Shown here piece by piece: positions 1 to 11,995 of a DNA stretch of 64,000 bases. Numbering within the stretch: the stretch's first letter is position 1; each line of letters opens with the position of its first letter. The notes under the pieces were generated by a model. The model saw only the letters and a program-made list of their open reading frames with translations. It was not told the origin of the DNA and did no database searches. A program made the position numbers and the translations under genes. The DNA is from Palaemon carinicauda (Eukaryota > Arthropoda > Malacostraca > Decapoda > Palaemonidae): positions 94,024,245 through 94,088,244 of the forward strand of contig NC_090750.1 in NCBI RefSeq assembly GCF_036898095.1, given 5' to 3'.

Positions 1-1656
1 TGAACCATTCTCTTGTTGGCCAGAATGGAGCTACCGGGATCATTCTTCCTGATTCAAGGAGAGCGAATTTCCTGACGACCAGATTGATGATCTTGAACGG
101 GGGGAACGCATAGGTGTCCATCCCCGTCCAGTCCATCAAGAAGGCGTCTACTGCTATTGCCTCCTCGTCCGGGACTAGGGAGCAGTAGTTGGGGATCCTT
201 TTGTTTTGGTTGGAAGCGGAGAGGTCTATTAAAGGTCTCCCCCATAACTTCCACAGACTCTGACAGAACTGGTGGTTGAGGGTCCATTCCGTGGGAAGAA
301 CTTGCCCTTTCCTGCTGAGCATGTCTGCTCTTACATTCCTCTGTCCCTGCACGAATCTTGATAGAAGTCCTACATTGTTCTCCTTCAACCACAGAAGGAG
401 CTCTTTTGCTGTTTCGAACAGAGACAGAGAGTGAGTTCCCCCTTGCTTTCTGATGTAAGTTAGAGCCGTGGTGTTGTCCGAATTGACCTCCACTATCCTC
501 CCTGACACTGAGTCTTTGAAGGCCTTCAGTGCTAACAGAATGGCCATCAACTCTTTCCTGTTGATGTGCTATCCGGTTTGTTCCTTTTCCCAAGAGCCTG
601 AGACCTCCTTGCTTCCTAGTGTTGCTCCCCATCCAGACTCCGAAGCGTCTGAGAACAACACTAGGTCTGGGTTCTTCCTGCACAGGGAGATTCCTTCTCC
701 TAACAAAGCTGGATCCAACCACCAAATCAGATGACTCTTGATTTCTGCTGGAATGAGGAAGGAAAAGGAGTCCTCCTGAATATTCCTGTTCCACACCCTT
801 GATAGGAAGTGTTGACGAGGTCTGAGGTGCAGTCTTCCCAAAGAGACAAATTGTTCGAGCGAGGAGAGGGTTCCCAGCAAACTCATCCAATCCCTCACTG
901 AGCACTTCCGTCTCTCCAAGAATTCCTGAACCTTCTCGAGGCACCTGGTCTGCCTCTCCTGGGAGGGAGAAGCCCGAAAACGAACTGAGTCCAGAACTAT
1001 CCCCAAATAAACAATAGTCTGACTCGGTTCGGTCTGAGATTTCTTCTTTTTAATGACGAGACCCAGTTCTTGAGCCATCATGATAGTCTTGTGTAGGTCC
1101 TCCAGACATTTCTCTTTCGACCGGGATCTTATCAACCAGTCGTCCAGATACAGTATAGAGATACTCTTATCCCCTCTTGATGAAGCCATCCTGCCATGTT
1201 CGCCATTACTCTGGTGAAGACTTGAGGAGCAGTGCTGAGGCCGAAGCAAAGGGCCTTGAACTGGAAATACTTGCCCTGGATCATGAATCTCAGGTACTTC
1301 CTTGAAGTCGGATGGATGGGGATGTGAAAATAAGCGTCCTGTAAATCCAGAGACACCATCCAGTCCCTTGGACGTACTGCTTCCAGCACCGACTGAGTCG
1401 TCTCCATGGTAAATTTTGTCTTTTCCACAAAGACGTTCAGAGAGCCGACATCCAGAACGGGTCTCCATCCACCCGAACTCTCGGGTAGAAGAAACAGGCT
1501 ATTGTAGAAACATGGGGAGGATAGTTCCAGAACTGGTTCTATTGCTCCCTTCTCCAACATCTGGTCCACCAGGTCTAGTAGGGCCCTTTGTTTCACAGCA
1601 TCCGAGTACTGAGCCACTAAGGCTAGAAGAGTATTTGAAAGCGGAGGCTTCTTCAA
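1..1656 (-). pseudogene. DIRS A reverse transcriptase/RNase H, frameshifted
   Basis: The frame at 1132-1656 carries the fingers and palm of a DIRS reverse transcriptase (GGWRPVLD, then the motif A segment SLDLQDAYFHIPIHP and [12 protein letters not shown]). A frame change near 1160 leads into 569-1468, which has the catalytic YLDD and the first RNase H motif (FSDASESGWGATL). A second frame change near 600 leads to the remaining RNase H and methyltransferase-like part, which runs off the window. All expected motifs are present, but the two frame changes mean this copy cannot make the enzyme. Confidence 0.85.
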
Positions 1657-1777
1657 GAGGGGGATCTTGTATACCTCCTTGATGACCGAGAGGGACCAGG
1701 AGTCCGGCCCTCTTTTCTTCCAAGCCTGCCAAAAGAGTGACAGTCTTGCTCCTACCGCTGTCTGGAGGACTTGAACT

Positions 1778-4115
1778 TCACTTCTTGGAGCGGGATCTGA
1801 ACGAACCTCTATTCGTTCTACCGCCCGTCTCCTGCCTCCTTCCCCTGAAGTCTGTTCTCGAAGGAGCTCTACCTCGAAAGGGCTGCTGAAATTTCCTCTC
1901 CTCTCTTTTCAGAGACAAAGGAATCGCTGGTAAAGGCTTTCTTGCAGAGCGTGACAGGTGGTCTTGTGTGGCCTTTTGCGCAAGCGAAAGGGTAATGTCC
2001 GTGACAAGGGACTCAGGAAAAAGATGCTCCGAGAGAGGGGCATAAAGGAGCTCAGCCTTCTGCGCGCCCATCACTGCTCTGGAAGCGAAAGAACATAACA
2101 GGGCCCTCTTCTTCAAAACTCCAGCCAAAAATAGGGAAGCCAACTCATTTGACCCGTCCCCAAGAGCCTTGTCCATGCATGCCATAATACTAGTAAGGTC
2201 TTCTGTTTCCTCCAGTCGTTCGGTTTTCCTGGCCAGCATACCTAGAGACCAGTCCAAAAAACTGAAGACTTCGAAGGCTCGGAAAATCCCCTTGACGAAG
2301 TGGTCAAGCTCAGACACGGACCGCATTACTTTGCCGAGTTAAGGGCATGCCTCCTAGCAGAGTCAACAATACCAGAGAAGTACCCCTGGGAGGAGGCAGG
2401 CACTCCCAGGGTCAGAAGTTCTCCAGTCTCGTACCACATGCCCGCCTTAGATGCAAATCGAGCAGTCATCAACTCTAGCGAGAGCCTTCCTAGCAGAGAT
2501 GGACAGCTTCATTTTGATGAAAGCCAACTGCTTTTTGGCCTTCTTCCTGCTAAATTGCGATTGAGGAGAACGAGGGGCAGCAGGTTGAAACTCCTCCCCA
2601 CAAAGCTCAAGGAGGGAGCGAGAGAGAACCTTATAATCCCCAGCCGCATTAGCGGGTTTATCTTCATACTCTGAAACATCATCAAAATCTTGTCCTACTT
2701 CAACTTCAGCGTCTCTTTGGGCTGAAGGTTCACCTGCATCCAAGAGAAGAAAATCGTAGGATGCGTCCTGTTGGCGAAGGCTGGATGCGTCCTAACACCG
2801 AGAAACGCGTGCGTCCTAGCGCCGAGCACTAGAAGTGTCCTCGAGGCGGTAGGAGGATGCGTCCTGGCGCCAAGAGCTGGAAGCATCCTTGCGCCGAGAG
2901 CTGCGTTCGTCCTGGCGTCGTGAAGCGGAAGCGTCCTGGAGAGGCAGGCTGGAATCGTCCCGGTGTCGCGAGCGAGAGACGGAAGCGTCCTGATGTCGAG
3001 AATCACAAGCGTTTTGGAGGCGTGCCGATGAAAAAGAAGCTCGGTACCGCGCCTTAGACGAATCTCGCCGCAGTTCCCTGGGAGAGGAACTCCGTTCCCT
3101 CTTAGAGGCCAATTTCTTAATAGGTAAAGAGGCGTCCTTACGTCTGTCCGCTTGGGGGGAAGGGCGGCTAAAAGGTTGCCCCAGAGAAAACAGCTGCTTC
3201 TGCATAACAGTCATAAAAGACTTCGCGACTGCTGCTGGATCCTGCGGTTCCAAAGGCGATGGCTGCCGAGTAGCGCTTGTTGTAGGAGAAGGGTATCTCG
3301 ACGGTCTCTCTTCACTTCCATCTCTAGGCTTTGGCCTTTTCACTGGAACAGCATCCAAGTCATCCTCAGAAGGAAAAGGTTCGGGGCTACTTGATAAGGG
3401 AGAGCGAGAACGGGTCTGGTCAGTAAGGTTCCACCTCCTCTTGGTCGGTCTCGAAGCCTCATACTGCCATTTGTGTCTGGGAGAGGGGCTCGGGGGGGAC
3501 CCCATCACTACCGACACGCCTTTTCCATGGCGGCCAAGAGCAGCCTGGGAAGATGCAACAGGATTGTCTGAGGCGACGGCTGACCGATGATATGTACCTC
3601 TCACTCCCTTACGGCTGTCTACATACCTTCTCCCTTGGTCCTCCACTGCACTTTCACTAGCACTAATCACACTCTCACTCTTACCTTTCAAGGCTGAAAG
3701 TTGGTCTTTAATAGCCTTCAACTCAGGCGCCATCCTGGCGTACCAAGGGTCATCCGTCGATACCTTTCCTGTAGAAGGGGCAGGAGCTACTACCTCAGGA
3801 AAAGGTTCAGCTTCTACAGAGGAATTAATTAATGGATCAATAGAAATATCTAAACTGACTTCACCAGCAGATTTAGATTTAGATCTCGAAGCCCTCCTGG
3901 CTTTATCTAACTCTTAACTTGCACACATAGCGCTTCATATCTAGCCATTCTTTCTCGCTTAAAACCTCACATTCCCATTCCTTGCACCTTTTATCAAGCG
4001 CACAATCAAAACCCCTGCAACCCAAACAAACAGTGTGAGGGTCTACCGAAACTTTCGGTAACCTCACCTTGCATTCCTCATTTACACAAACACGAAAATG
4101 AAGTTTATCAGTCAT
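1778..4115 (-). pseudogene. DIRS A ORF1 (Gag-like), fragmented
   Basis: An ATG at 4115 opens a frame starting MTDKLHF that carries the same Cys/His module as elements C and D (a C-x4-C pair, then DPHTVCxxCRGxxC and another Cys), but the frame stops at 3903. Further ORF1 segments follow in other frames: 2816-3733 (a Ser/Arg/Asp-rich part, starting with a short predicted coiled coil), 2447-2743, and 1778-2326. The last has the conserved Gag-like core (FLDW motif, then a block resembling SGVLKKRD in element C) and a basic Arg-rich C-terminus. At least three frame breaks are needed, so it is a pseudogene. Function as a nucleic-acid-binding capsid-like protein is inferred from position only. Confidence 0.7.
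2755..3025 (-). repeat. coding minisatellite in DIRS A ORF1
   Basis: Degenerate tandem units of about 24 bp built on 'gcgtcctggcgccgag'. In the ORF1 frame they encode repeated Asp-Ala-Ser/Arg-Arg rich octapeptides (RQDASxxR-like). Confidence 0.7.
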
Positions 4116-4400
4116 ATTAAACAAACAAGTAGTAACAGAATAAATACAAAAGCGATTGCCAAAACCCCAAGTCAATGTACTTCACCAAAAAATAAGTCCG
4201 GTACAGCGACACAGGGAAAGCGAACGAGAAACTCCAATGGCGGACCAACGATATTGTCAGTCCAACCGGCAGAGATGATCTGAGGAACAGAAAATGGGAA
4301 TGATTCCAAGTACCACCCTGTAAGGGTTGTTAACCACCTAACCGCACAACCACCACACGGCGGTTGCCGCGAGTTTTTGAAAAATTCTGCCGGACGTCAG

Positions 4401-4432
4401 AGACTATAGCTATATATATATATATATATATA
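4401..4432. repeat. (TA)n microsatellite at end of DIRS A
   Basis: A pure TA run just inside the terminal region of element A. Confidence 0.9.
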
Positions 4433-4524
4433 ACTGCCAGGTAAGTTCTATTCATAAAACTTATGATTATTGTAGAAATCGAGAATATAAAGTCTAATTT
4501 TGAGAAGACTTATTTTAACGGAAT

Positions 4525-4785
4525 AAGGCTGTTTTCCCTGATGTGTCCCTTAAAGGGTGTTTCTTCCATTTTTCACAATTGCTCTATAGGAAAATGGTTC
4601 ACCTTCATTTCAAACAAGAATACCACAACAAATTTTCCTTGAAAATGAGATATTTTACTGCCCTTGCCTTTGTGCCAAGCCAAGATGTTATTGAGGTTTT
4701 TGAAGAACTTTCAGATAATGCGAGATCACAGGAATTTCTCGCTTATTCTGAAACAACGTACACAGGAATTGAGAGAGGAACGTAG
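4525..4785 (+). pseudogene. MULE-type transposase fragment
   Basis: A plus-strand frame reads GCFFHFSQLLYRK, then KMRYFTALAFVP and a segment like DVIEVFEEL. This is the arrangement seen C-terminal to the catalytic region in Mutator-like (MULE) transposases: a CxFHF-type motif, an Arg/Lys-rich helix, then 'ALAFLP...VxxAFEEL'. Only about 80 residues remain, with no DDE core and no terminal repeats. Identification is by pattern memory, so moderate confidence. Confidence 0.55.
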
Positions 4786-4839
4786 AATAAAAGACAGAGA
4801 GCTACAGCTATGTTTCCAATCTGTAAGTTCTTTACCACG

Positions 4840-5145
4840 GACAAATAACAATATGGAGGCCTTTCATAATGTGCCTAATAATTCAGTAAGTAACACCGAT
4901 GCCTTAGATGACCGCGGAGGTAGCAGCAGTAGGGGATTCAGCATTATGAAGCTTCATCTGTGGTGGATAATGTGGGAGGGTGGGCTGTGACACCCTAGCA
5001 GTACCAGCTGAACTCGGTTGAGTCCCTTGTTAGGCTGGGAGGAACGTAGAGAGTAGAGGTCCCCTTTTTGTTTTTGTTTCTTTGTTGATGTCAGCTACCC
5101 CCCAAAATTGGGGGAAGGGCCTTGGTATATGTATGTATGTAACAC
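4840..5145 (+). mobile_element. non-LTR-like repeat end with 'ccaaggc' tail
   Basis: Shares long blocks with 43525-43855 and 44987-45382 (reverse): 'gatgaagcttcat'-like sequence, 'gaactcggttgagtccc', 'aggaacgtagagag', and the terminal 'cttggtatatgtatgtatg'. A dispersed repeat, probably the 3' end of a retrotransposon; the class is inferred. Confidence 0.6.
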
Positions 5146-5186
5146 CCACCACAATATCTGGAGACTAATTGACATATGAGGAACAC

Positions 5187-5415
5187 CTATAGTTGATTCT
5201 TTTTAGTGAGGCAGATTTGCACCAACTCGCAGGGGTGCCCTTTTAGCTCGGTAACGTTTCCTAATCGCTAATTGGTTGGACAAGATAAGATTCCTGATCG
5301 CTAATTGGTTGGACAAGATAATTCTAACCTATCAGATGCAGGAAACTTTTCCGAGCTAAAAGAGCACCGCTGCGAGTCGTTGCAAATGCGCCTCATTAAA
5401 CAAAATTGATTATAG
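5187..5415. mobile_element. MITE-like element with ~65 bp imperfect inverted repeats
   Basis: The left arm (from 5187; core 'agtgaggcagatttgcacc' then 'cttttagctcgg') is matched in reverse by the right arm (ending near 5415; 'ccgagctaaaag' then 'gcaaatgcgcctcatt'). Between the arms is a tandem duplication of about 30 bp ('cgctaattggttggacaag' twice). No coding capacity. Confidence 0.65.
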
Positions 5416-5675
5416 CAACGGTTAAGAGAATTTATTTTGAACGAGGGGATTCCCGTCGCGGTAAGAAAAAGTACCAAGATATAAATGCCAGAATAGAGAA
5501 CATAGTCCAAAACTACAGTACTGTATTTATGTTCCATTTCTTAATACAGTAACATGCATATCTTGTAGTAAACAAGTTCTGTTCCCTTCGTTCTCTCCTG
5601 TGCTCTATATGATGTAATTTTTAAAATGTTTATCGTGTAATAACTAGTACTTTTATTTTGTTTGGTTTCTCCTAT
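5416..5675. other. AT-rich spacer between MITE and DIRS B
   Basis: No gene or repeat recognised. Confidence 0.5.
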
Positions 5676-6010
5676 AAAATGATATTTCAATTATAAAATA
5701 AATTTTTGAATATACTTACCCGGTGAATATATAATAGCTGAGCCTCCGGCGGCTCGACAGAAAAAACACAAAAACTCGCGAGCGATCGCTATGAAGATTG
5801 CGGGTGTGCCCACTAGCGCCAACTATCGGCCAGATACCGCATATACATGTAAACAGACCCAATTCTTCTCATCCTGCTGGGTCTCTATCGGGGAGGAAGG
5901 GGGGGCCTTTAATTTATATATTCACCGGGTAAGTATATTCAAAAATTTATTTTATAATTAAAATATCATTTTTAAATATTTAACTTAGCCGGTGAATATA
6001 TAATAGCTGA
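5676..6010 (-). repeat. DIRS B 3' ITR and internal complementary region
   Basis: 5680-5733 and 5917-5971 form a nearly perfect inverted repeat of about 54 bp. 5972-6008 is the inverse of the extreme right end (about 12131-12170). The ICR therefore contains complements of both termini joined at an A-tract, the hallmark of DIRS1-type elements. Confidence 0.85.
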
Positions 6011-6397
6011 TTCACACCCATGGTGGTGGGTAGAGACCAGAGTTAATAAAGTTTACAGCGTATATGCTTAGAGTTTTTGACAGTTATATCATAACAAAAC
6101 CCAAATATATATAGGTACCTGGTAAGGAAGTTGACTTAGACGATTACTCTGCCTTGTTAGTCTGTCTTCCTCACGAAGCCCAGCGATCCTCTTAGGATGC
6201 TGAAAGACTCCCAGGAGCTGAAGTATCAAGGGCTGCAACCCATACAACAGGACCTCATCAAACCCCTAATCTGGGCGCTCTCAAGAAATGACATTTGACC
6301 ACCCGCCAAATAAAAAAAGGATGCGAAAGGCTTCTTAGCCTTCCGTACAACCCAATTAAAAAAAACATTTCAAGAGCAGATTAAAAGGATATTGGAA

Positions 6398-7569
6398 TTA
6401 AGGGAATGTAGTGGTAGAACCCTTACCCACTACTGCACTCGCTGTAACGAATGGACCCAGTGTGTAGCAGTCCTCGTAAAGAGTCTGGACATCTTTTAAG
6501 TAAAATGACGCGAATACCGACTTGCTTCTCCAAACGGTCGCGTCCATAATACTTTGCAGAGATCTATTTTGCTTAAAGGCCACGGAAGTTGCCATAGCTC
6601 TTACTTCGTGCGTCTTAACCTTAAGCAAGCATCGGTCTTTTTCATTCAAGTGAGAATGAGCCTCTCGTATTAAAAATCTGATAAAATATGACAAAGCATT
6701 CTTTGACATAGGCAATGATGGTTTCTTAACTGAGCACCATAATGCCTCAGATCCACCTCGTAAGGACTTAGTACGAGCTAAGTAGAACTTAAGAGCTCTA
6801 ACTGGACACAGCACTCTTTCAAGTTCGTTGCCTACGATCTCTGACAGGCAAGGTATATCAAAAGACTTAGGCCAAGGATGAGAAGGCAGTTCATTTTTGG
6901 CCAGGAAACCAAGTTGAAGTGAACATGTGGCTTTTTCTGTAGAAAAGCCGATGTTCTTACTGAAGGCATGAATTTCACTGACCCTTTAAGCCGAAGCCAA
7001 GCACACTAGGAAAAGCGTCTTGAGGGTGAGATCCTTCAGGGAGGCTGAATGTAATGGCTCAAACCTGTCTGACATGAGGAACCTTAGGACCACGTCTAAG
7101 TTCCATCCAGGAGTTGCCAAACGACGTTCCTTAGAGGTCTCGAAAGACTTAAGGAGATCTTGGAGATCTTTATTGTTGGAAAGATCTAAGCCTCTATGAC
7201 GAAAGACCGAAGCCAACATGCTCCTGTAGCCCTTAATCGTGGGAGCTGAGAGGGAGCGAACATTTCTCAGATGTAAAAGAAAATCTCCGATTTGGGCTAC
7301 AGAGGTACTGGAAGAGGACACAGATGCTGGCTTGCACCAGTCTCGAAAGACTTCCCACTTCGACTGGTATACTCTGATGGTAGAAGCTCTCCTAGCTCTC
7401 GCAATCGCACTGGCTGCCTCCTTCGAAAAGCCTCGAGCTCTTGAGAGTCTCTCGATAGTCTGAAGGCAGTCAGTCGAAGCGCGGGGAGGCTTTGATGAAC
7501 ATTCTTTACGTGGGCTGACGTAAGAGATCTACCCTTAGAGGAAGACTTCTTGGAATGTCTACCAGCCAT
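6398..7569 (-). pseudogene. DIRS B tyrosine recombinase, one nonsense codon and one frameshift
   Basis: The ATG at 7569 is placed like that of the intact YR of element C. Compared with C, a 1-nt deletion near 7512 ('cgtgggctg' for 'cgtgcggctg') shifts the N-terminus, and an in-frame TAA at about 6986-6988 replaces the Lys directly before the first catalytic Arg (RVSEIHAF). Downstream the catalytic HEVR and the nucleophile in FASFYLKD are intact. The frame ends at 6398. Otherwise highly similar to C, so inactivation appears recent. Confidence 0.85.
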
Positions 7570-9030
7570 TGAAGTACCTCGGTGAACCACTCTCTCGCGG
7601 GCCAGAGGGTAGCAACCAACGTCAACCTTGTCCCTTCGTGAGAGGCGAACTTCTGCAGTACCTTGTTTACTATCTTGAATGGTGGGAATGCATATAAGTC
7701 CAGATGAGACCAATCCAGTAGAAACGCGTCTATGTGGATTGCTTCTGGATCTAGGACTGGTGAGCAATAGATTGGTAACCTTTTGGTCAACGAGGTGGCA
7801 AAGAGGTCTATGGTGGGTTGACCCCAAGTAGCCCAAAGACTCTTGCCCACGTCCTTGTGGAGGGTCCATTCCGTGGGTATCACCTGACCCCTCCGACTGC
7901 GACAGTCTGCCAAGACGTTCAAGTCCCCCTGGATGAATCTCGTCAACAGGGAGATGCCTCGATTTCTTGACCATATGAGAAGGTCCCTTGCGATCTCGTA
8001 CAGCGTGAGGGAGTGTGTGCCTCCTTGCTTGGAGATGTACGCCAAAGCTGTGGTGTTGTCTGAGTTGACCTCTACCACTTTGTTTCGAAGAAAGCTTTCG
8101 AATTTCATCAAGGCCAAGTGGACTGCTAATAGCTCCTTGCCGTTGATGTGCATGCTCTTCTGACTTGAGGTCCACAGACCCGAGCATTCCCGACCGTCAA
8201 GGGTCGCACCCCAACCCAAATCCGACGCGTCTGAGAACAACACGTGGTTTGGGTTCTTGACTGCTAGGGATAGTCCCTCTCTCAGACTGATATTGCTGTC
8301 CCACCATTTCAGGCATGCCTTTACTGGTTCGGAGACTGGGAATGATACCGTCTCAAACGTCTTGTCCTTGTTCCAGTGAGAGGCTAGATGGAACTGGAGA
8401 GGCCGAAGGTGTAGTCTCCCTAGCGAGACAAACTGCTCCAAGGATGAGAGAGTCCCTACGAGACTGTTCCAACTCCTGACTGAACAAACGTTCTCTTTTC
8501 AGCATTAGTTGGACTTTGAGCAGGGCTTGTTCTATTCGGGTGGCAGACGGAAAAGCCCGAAAAACTGGACTGCGAATCTCCATCCCCAAATATAGAATAA
8601 TCTGGGATGGGATCAGTTGGGACTTTTCTAGATTGACCAAAAGTCCCAACTCCCTGGCCAGACTCAACGTCCAATGTAGATCCTGCAGACAGCGAAGACT
8701 GGACGATGCTCTGAAAAGCCAGTCGTCCAAGTACAGGGAGGCTCGGATTCCCGATAGATGGAGGAATTTTGCCACATTCCTCATGAGCCTCGTAAACACG
8801 AGAGGAGCAGGACTGAGGCCAAAGCACAGGGCTCGAAACTGGTACCCCACATTCCTGTAAATAAACCTCAGAAACGGTTGGGAATCCGGGTGTATAGGAA
8901 TGTGGAAGTATGCATCCTGAAGGTCGAGAGAGACCATCCAGTCGCCTTCCATTAATGCTGTCAAGACAGCCTGGAAGACTTCATCGTGAAGTTTGTCTTG
9001 ACAATGAACACATTGAGCGCACTTGCTTCT
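7506..9030 (-). pseudogene. DIRS B reverse transcriptase/RNase H/MT-like, 5'-deleted
   Basis: The palm motifs SLDLQDAYFHIPIHP and SLYLDDWLF are in the frame 8353-9177. The RNase H (FSDASDLGWGATL, HINGKELLAVHLAL, VEVNSDNTTALAYI, GDLNVLADCRS) and the methyltransferase-like part (TIDLFATS, VDAFLLDW, YAFPPFKIVNKVLQ) follow in 7506-8441. A frame change lies near 8440. The fingers region with GGWRP is gone: the sequence passes from a stub reading ALNVFIVKTNFTMK straight upstream into ORF1 sequence at about 9025. The enzyme cannot be made. Confidence 0.85.
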
Positions 9031-9037
9031 TACGTAC

Positions 9038-9143
9038 TCCTGCAGTGAACGTGGCTGCCAGATCATTGGAGCCATCCCTGATAGACTTGTTCCTGCAGAG
9101 AACGTGGCTGTCAGATTATTGGAGCCATCCCTGATAGCCTTGT
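9038..9143. repeat. 53-bp tandem duplication at DIRS B deletion junction
   Basis: Two copies starting 'tcctgcag' at 9038 and 9091, both running through 'attggagccatccctgatag'. It lies directly at the junction where ORF1 is fused to RT sequence. Confidence 0.8.
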
Positions 9144-10709
9144 TTATGCATGACATAATTGTACAGCAAAACTTCAAACGCTCGAAAAAAACTCCTAACA
9201 GGAGATGGTCTAGCTCTGAAGCCGATCATAAAATCTTGGAGCGTCTCATGGCCAGGCGCCAGGGAGAGTCTATGAGGTTTGAGAAGTCTATCTGGGCAGA
9301 GGCAGGAACTCCCAAGCCGAGAACTTCTCCTGTGTCATACCAGACTCTCGCTCTATAAGCCAGCTTAAAAGGAGGGAAAGCAAAGGCTGTCTCCCCCAAA
9401 CTCCTCCTGGTGATTAACCAGTCGCCTAGCAAACGTAAAGCTCTCTTAGAAGAGCGAGAGAGCACTAGCTTAGAAAACAACGGCTTCGAAGTAGCTAGGC
9501 CTAGTGTAAACTCTGACGTTTAGGCGAACGAGGAGCAGCAGTTACAAAAAGATCCGGACAAAGATCCTTAAAAATCAGCATGATTTATTTAAAGTCCATA
9601 GAGGGCTGAGCAGCTTTAGGCTCCTCTCCGTCTGACAGAGTCCTCAAGGGAATATCAGTAGGAGGGGGATCAGCAACTTCCTCATCTGAAGGAACCTTGT
9701 CCGACAATTGCCGAGTCTCAAGCAAGGGAGAGACCTGCCGTGGTGGCAATGCTTGACAAGCAGAGTCCACACGCAAAGGAGCAACAGTAGCAGTCAAGGA
9801 CGCTATGTCATGTAACTGCTTAAAGGACTGACCAGCAACAACAACAGTTGCGGGAGGACGCTCGACGTCAACTCGAGACTGCCTTGACTGCCTAGACTGA
9901 GCAGTCAAAACAACTCTTGACTGCGGTGCTTGACGCTCAACGTCAAAACAAGTCAACTATGCTGGTTGGCGAACGTCCTGAACGTCAATAAGAGCAAGCG
10001 GCAGCGGCTGAACGTCCACAAGCGGCTGAGAGTCAACACGGGACTGCATCGAGTGAGGCTCTACAAAACATGATTGACGTGACTTTGTAACGTCAATGTC
10101 CGGCTGACGGCCAGGATCTCGATCAGCTAAGCGGCGAGGATCATCGTGAACCTGCTCAGCAGAATAGTCCTCCATAAGAGAGGCAAGCTTATTCTGCATG
10201 TATTGCAGTACAACCCATTTAGGATCAACGGGAATGGGTGCGGTAAGAGACGAGGGTAACGTCTGTGACTGCAACACCTTGCCTACAATAAGACTCTCGG
10301 AGCCTGTGTTACGCTTTTGTTTAGGCGGCGAGCAGTCTTCCGATGACTGCATAGGGTCAGAGCTGTCCCAATGGCTACAACCAGGACGCTGGACCTGTCC
10401 TGAAGGGACTGACTTTCGCTTTAAGGGCCTCGAAACCTTGCTCCACGGTTTCTTACGCGAAAAGCCTTCGGATGACGAGGAGAAAATCGTCTCGCTCGTC
10501 TTATGGTAGGGGCGGTCTTGATGAGACACGCCTGAAACCATAGAGGGAACGTCTGTTCGCTGATCAAGGCCTCTCGAACCCATAAGTCGTACGACATTAC
10601 TTCTCCCTGGGGCTTGGGAGCTTGCAAGAGGTCTCGGACTAGGCGAACGACAGGCACGAACAGACGAACCCTCGGTCGCAACACTGATAACACTTTGCGC
10701 AATTATCAC
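9144..10709 (-). pseudogene. DIRS B ORF1 (Gag-like), broken
   Basis: The frame 9957-10709, with the in-phase continuation 9585-9956 beyond a single TAG at 9957-9959, matches element C ORF1 (blocks such as SSQAPGRSNV, GLDQRTDVPS, SRPLKRK and SSEDCSPPK). Further conserved ORF1 core is found in 9226-9480 (KLVLSRSSKRALRLLGDWL). The Cys/His N-terminal module seen in C is not found intact; the region above 10709 is AT-rich and rearranged. Gln/Ser/Arg-rich linkers dominate the middle. A pseudogene of a structural protein whose exact role is unknown. Confidence 0.7.
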
Positions 10710-11108
10710 TTTATCACTACGATTTTCTGTTTTGCACTTACTTCACTGAAATCGAATTTTTCAATAATTCACATTAGGCATGAATAAAACTGATTTCTAC
10801 CTGAAGCACATCAAAAGGTTATAATTGCGAAATAAGTCGTATAATGTAAGCACACTAATACAAGCAAAAAACAGTAAACATATATATCGAATATATAAAG
10901 ATAAAAAGATCAGTGACTGGGGAGGAGACTAAACACTAGTTCATTCAAAACTACGTTTTCAATCTCTCACCGTACAGTGCCTTGGGACGAGAATAAAAAC
11001 TAAAAAACGTTTTATCCTTTCTCCCCATACAGAGACTTGGGACGAGAGTAAAAAACTGACTCGAGAACAACGTTACTCGCTTGGGACGAGAATAAAGATC
11101 GGAACGTT

Positions 11109-11116
11109 CTCTCTTC

Positions 11117-11147
<31 letters not shown>

Positions 11148-11152
11148 TGATT
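11109..11152. repeat. (CT)n microsatellite
   Basis: Interrupted CT run in the 5' non-coding part of DIRS B. Confidence 0.85.
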
Positions 11153-11995
11153 TCACACCGAAGAGAAAAGCCCACTCACCTTTCGTCAATAAACAGGTTA
11201 TTTGACCAAAGGAAAAAACTGAAAGGACTAAGAAATTGAAAATTAACAAGTTCCTTTAAATTAGTATTTAAAACATTTCAGTTTGAAAGAAGAATGAACA
11301 AAACGTCAGAATCGATTTACTCTTTCTGCAAAGTGAAACCGTGATTCTCTCTCTCTCTATCGTAACGATAGAGCGCAAACTGCGTAGCATAAATAAACCA
11401 AACGTTAGTTCATCTTTGAAACAGTACGAAGACTATTCAAAGAAAATCTTTCATAAAATATCTACTAAAAAAATATTCATTTAATAAGTTTTAAATCATT
11501 TGCTCTGTAAAAGTTATTTACGATTGAAAGGGCTCAACGTTGTTTAACTTCGGTTTCCAAGTTAGGACCGCCTACTCTCGGATTAGGGGAGGAATAGGTA
11601 AGGTCGCATATAAACAAATCATTAAAATTTATCTTGATGTTTATTATAAATGGAAAGCTAATCGAAGAGGCCTAATAAAGGCGATTGAGATATAAAATAT
11701 ATAGAGGAAAATCTATAATTAACAACAACAATTTATAACGTGATAAGATAATTGCTAAAAGCCTAAAACACACTTCCGTACTAAGGGAAGGGTCGGCCAT
11801 TTTTAAAAGTCAAAGAAAGTCCAAAAAACAATCCAAAGTCATCAACAATTAAATCTATCCAAAAAAGAGTTCAAGATTTAAGTTGAAGATAAAACACCTG
11901 CACTGCGAAAGCTCAAACCAAAAGGAAGTACTTCACCAAGACTGTTGAAAAACTCCAGGTTAACAGCGAGTAATGGTACGTCTTGTCGATCAGAC

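Larger units (their letters stand above)
1..4461 (-). mobile_element. DIRS1-like retrotransposon A (truncated by window start)
   Basis: Read on the minus strand, this holds a 5' terminal region (about 4300-4461, ending in a TA microsatellite and a GGTAAGT-containing end like those of the other DIRS copies), an ORF1 remnant, then reverse transcriptase and RNase H. The tyrosine recombinase would lie beyond position 1. Family identity comes from protein motifs shared with element C. It is clearly a different subfamily, because its ORF1 is very different and carries a tandem coding repeat. Several frameshifts make it a dead copy. The outer limit at 4461 is approximate because the partner terminus is not in the window. 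Confidence 0.85.

Noticed and set aside
54..944. Long minus-strand open frame at the left end
   Set aside because: It is the wrong frame of the DIRS A RNase H region; the RNase H motifs lie in another frame.
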